Source of the DNA: CAZHHH01 sp052400685
GTDB taxonomy: Bacteria; Bacteroidota; Bacteroidia; Bacteroidales; Marinilabiliaceae
Length of the DNA stretch: 64,000 bases
Assembly (NCBI GenBank): GCA_052400685.1
Contig: JBQTGJ010000004.1
Strand: one strand, 5' to 3'
Under the pieces are notes generated by a model. The model had not been told where the DNA came from and made no database searches. It saw only the letters and a list, made by a program, of their open reading frames with translations. Shown here piece after piece: positions 62,628 through 64,000 of the stretch. The position numbers were made by a program, and so were the translations under genes. The first letter of the stretch is position 1. Each line of letters starts with the position of its first letter.

Positions 62628-63137
62628 TTATAATCCAACCCCATCCAGAATGCCAGAAAACGAAATAAACTGTCGATTATAAGAATTAACATAAAGCGAG
62701 GCATACCCGGACTTCCAGACGGACAGTCTAAACTGATAGGTATCGCTCTCCGTTTTAATATCAAAATCGATGCGATATTGACCTGGTTCAGTAGCCAAAT
62801 AATAATCCTCCACCAAACCTTTCACTTTAATACCGCCTTCGCGTGACATATATTCGGCCGTATAAGCACGACCATAATAAGGTAGAAAAACCGAAACTGA
62901 ATCACCATGAACCTTTAAATCATACTCAGAAGTCAGATGAACCATCGGCATAGAAGCGGGAATCGCTTCACGTGCAATAAAAGTAAACATCCGGCCGGTA
63001 ACCAAAGAATCGACCTTTGTGGCTATTTCCATTCTTCGTTCCTGCCTTTGAGATCTTCGTTCACTGCGACCATTCTGCGCATAAACAACCGGCAGAGCCA
63101 TAATAAGACACAAAAAAACAAACAGAATTCGTTTCAT
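62628..63137 (-). CDS. DUF4251 exported protein
   Basis: 169-residue protein with a signal peptide (MKRILFVFLCLIMALPVVYA), a basic segment (SERRSQRQERRMEIATKVDSLV) and the beta-rich DUF4251 domain: DLKVHGDSVSVFLPYYGRAYTAEY then YRIDFDIKTESDTYQFRLSVWKSGYASLYVNS. The family is Bacteroidetes-specific and its role is unknown; lipocalin-like beta structure is suspected. It lies between rpoC and the DUF3467 gene on the same strand, and rpoC's terminator precedes it. Confidence 0.87.
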   Translation of the reverse strand: MKRILFVFLCLIMALPVVYAQNGRSERRSQRQERRMEIATKVDSLVTGRMFTFIAREAIPASMPMVHLTSEYDLKVHGDSVSVFLPYYGRAYTAEYMSREGGIKVKGLVEDYYLATEPGQYRIDFDIKTESDTYQFRLSVWKSGYASLYVNSYNRQFISFSGILDGVGL

Positions 63138-63189
63138 AACACATCAATTTAAAGTGTTAAAAGTTAAAGGATAAGCAACAAAAATCGTA

Positions 63190-63228
63190 CAAAAAAAAAG
63201 GAAGCCAAATTGACTTCCTTTTTTTTGT
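63190..63228. terminator. Bidirectional terminator after rpoC
   Basis: AAGGAAG (63199-63205 area) / CTTCCTT (63214-63220) with A and T runs of eight or more on the two sides. It ends rpoC on the minus strand and can also stop transcripts from the opposite direction. Confidence 0.8.
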
Positions 63229-63244
63229 AAATAAAAACCGTTGG

Positions 63245-64000
63245 TTATTGATAAACCTGTTCGGAAGTATGTTTTCCGCCCACGAGTTTTTCATATTCGT
63301 CCTTGGAACCAACCACAAGCTTATTGTATAAACGTAAGCCGGTACCTGCAGGAATAAGATGACCACAAATAACGTTTTCCTTAAGACCATCCAAAACATC
63401 AATTTTACCACGAATAGCAGCTTCATTAAGTACTTTGGTTGTTTCCTGAAAGGATGCAGCCGACATAAAACTCTTGGTCTGCAACGATGCACGTGTAATC
63501 CCTTGTAAAACCTGACTAGATGTGGCAGGAACAGCAGCTCTGGCCGTTACCGGCTTGAGGTCACGTCGTTTAAGTTGCGAATTCTCATCTCTCAAACGGC
63601 GGGCTGTAATAATCATACCAGGTTTCAGACCCTGCGAATCGCCGGCGTCTTCGACCACCATCTTAGCCCAGATTTCATCATTCTCTTCCATGAAGTCAAT
63701 CTTATCCACCATCTGCTTTTCGAGGAAACGGGTATCACCCGGATCAACAATCTCTACTTTACGCATCATCTGGCGAACAATAATCTCAAAATGCTTATCG
63801 TTAATCTTCACACCCTGTAAACGATACACATCCTGCACTTCATTCACAATATATTCCTGAACGGCTGTTGGCCCTTTAATTGCCAAAATATCAGCAGGCG
63901 TTGTAGCCCCATCAGAAAGCGGAATACCGGCACGAACGTAGTCATTCTCCTGAACCAAAATCTGTTTAGACAATGGAACCAGATACTTTTTAACTTCGCC
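63245..64000 (-). CDS. rpoC: RNA polymerase beta' subunit, C-terminal part (partial)
   Basis: The last 251 residues of RpoC; the 5' end lies beyond the window, as the frame is open through position 64000. Recognisable sequence: KKYLVPLSKQILVQENDYVRAG..L.DG, VQEYIVNEVQDVYRLQGVKINDKHFEIIVRQMM (trigger-loop downstream conserved helix), VTARAAVPATSSQVLQGITRASLQTKSFMSAASFQETTKVLNEAAI (the highly conserved F-loop/clamp segment), and GLKENVICGHLIPAGTG. Beta' is part of core RNA polymerase. Terminator lies right after the stop. Confidence 0.97.
   Translation of the reverse strand, partial: GEVKKYLVPLSKQILVQENDYVRAGIPLSDGATTPADILAIKGPTAVQEYIVNEVQDVYRLQGVKINDKHFEIIVRQMMRKVEIVDPGDTRFLEKQMVDKIDFMEENDEIWAKMVVEDAGDSQGLKPGMIITARRLRDENSQLKRRDLKPVTARAAVPATSSQVLQGITRASLQTKSFMSAASFQETTKVLNEAAIRGKIDVLDGLKENVICGHLIPAGTGLRLYNKLVVGSKDEYEKLVGGKHTSEQVYQ

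Noticed and set aside
1..64000. tRNA, rRNA or riboswitch genes
   Set aside because: No clover-leaf with a GGTTCRA-type T loop, no rRNA stretch and no known riboswitch core was recognised by eye; a covariance search was not possible here.

Overview
The window looks like chromosomal DNA of an anaerobic or facultative Bacteroidota, most plausibly a Marinilabiliales-type bacterium. This rests on: a moderately AT-rich sequence; promoters matching the Bacteroidetes -7 box TAnnTTTG; no obvious Shine-Dalgarno sites; families typical of the phylum (TonB-dependent receptor, LytS/LytTR pairs, LiaF-like proteins, DUF4251, DUF3467 near rpoC, a GH2 enzyme, a menaquinone cluster); and ferredoxin/NifX-type genes typical of anaerobes. 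The species assignment is inference.

Layout. 1-3.2 kb: a DUF1508 protein, a YkgJ-type cysteine-cluster protein and an AbgT transporter. 3.5-6.6 kb: a tight operon of a DUF134 regulator, two NifX/NifB-like proteins and two MinD-type ATPases with inserted 2x[4Fe-4S] ferredoxin domains, resembling the anaerobe-specific orange-protein (ORP) system. 6.9-8.1 kb: DUF1847 and PHP proteins. 8.1-8.8 kb: repeat-rich non-coding DNA. 8.9-14.6 kb: ABC-F protein, MTA/SAH nucleosidase-like enzyme, LrgA/LrgB, DUF819 transporter, thioesterase. 14.65-15.34 kb: a tandem array of a 145-147 bp element. 15.4-20.2 kb: a minus-strand set LiaF-like / LytS / LytTR / outer-membrane barrel / small periplasmic protein. 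21.3-27.0 kb: YfiR-like protein, TonB-dependent receptor, hybrid-free sensor kinase. 27.0-27.9 kb: an IS200/RAYT-like transposase bracketed by two 110-bp repeats. 28.0-32.1 kb: a 22-bp-period CACGTG array, then menF-menD-menB. 32.2-47.3 kb: GNAT-nitrilase fusion, TrkH, RsmF-like methylase, nucleoid-associated protein, DUF2461, GH13, MscS channel, a large HExxH/propeller/barrel protein and a metallophosphoesterase. 47.9-53.4 kb: GH2 enzyme and a second LytS/LytTR pair. 53.7-60.2 kb: Usp, CPA2 antiporter, AlbA_2 protein, HrpB. 60.2-64 kb: GH3 lipoprotein, DUF3467, DUF4251 and the 3' end of rpoC.

The most unusual content is between the genes. (1) A MITE-like family with about 15-bp terminal inverted repeats (GTGYCTGTCYATAAA type) occurs at over a dozen places; three copies are bracketed by identical 6-mers (TAACCA, TAAATA, TAAATA), and one locus has a tandem array of about 4.7 copies. 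(2) Two intergenic arrays with different cores share a 21-22 bp period, one before menF and one before the AlbA_2-hrpB pair. (3) About 90-bp tandem repeats, each carrying an ATGAAA, form the 5' leaders of two unrelated minus-strand genes 50 kb apart. (4) The transposase carries an A9 run exactly where its reading frame departs from the conserved C-terminus. No rRNA, tRNA, CRISPR array or prophage was recognised.

Functionally the genes are mostly housekeeping and envelope functions: menaquinone synthesis (menF, menD, menB), K+ and H+ transport and mechanosensitive release, polysaccharide breakdown (GH13, GH2, GH3) and two LytTR signalling pairs. The ORP-like operon with its own candidate regulator and operator is the best candidate for a little-described multi-protein system.
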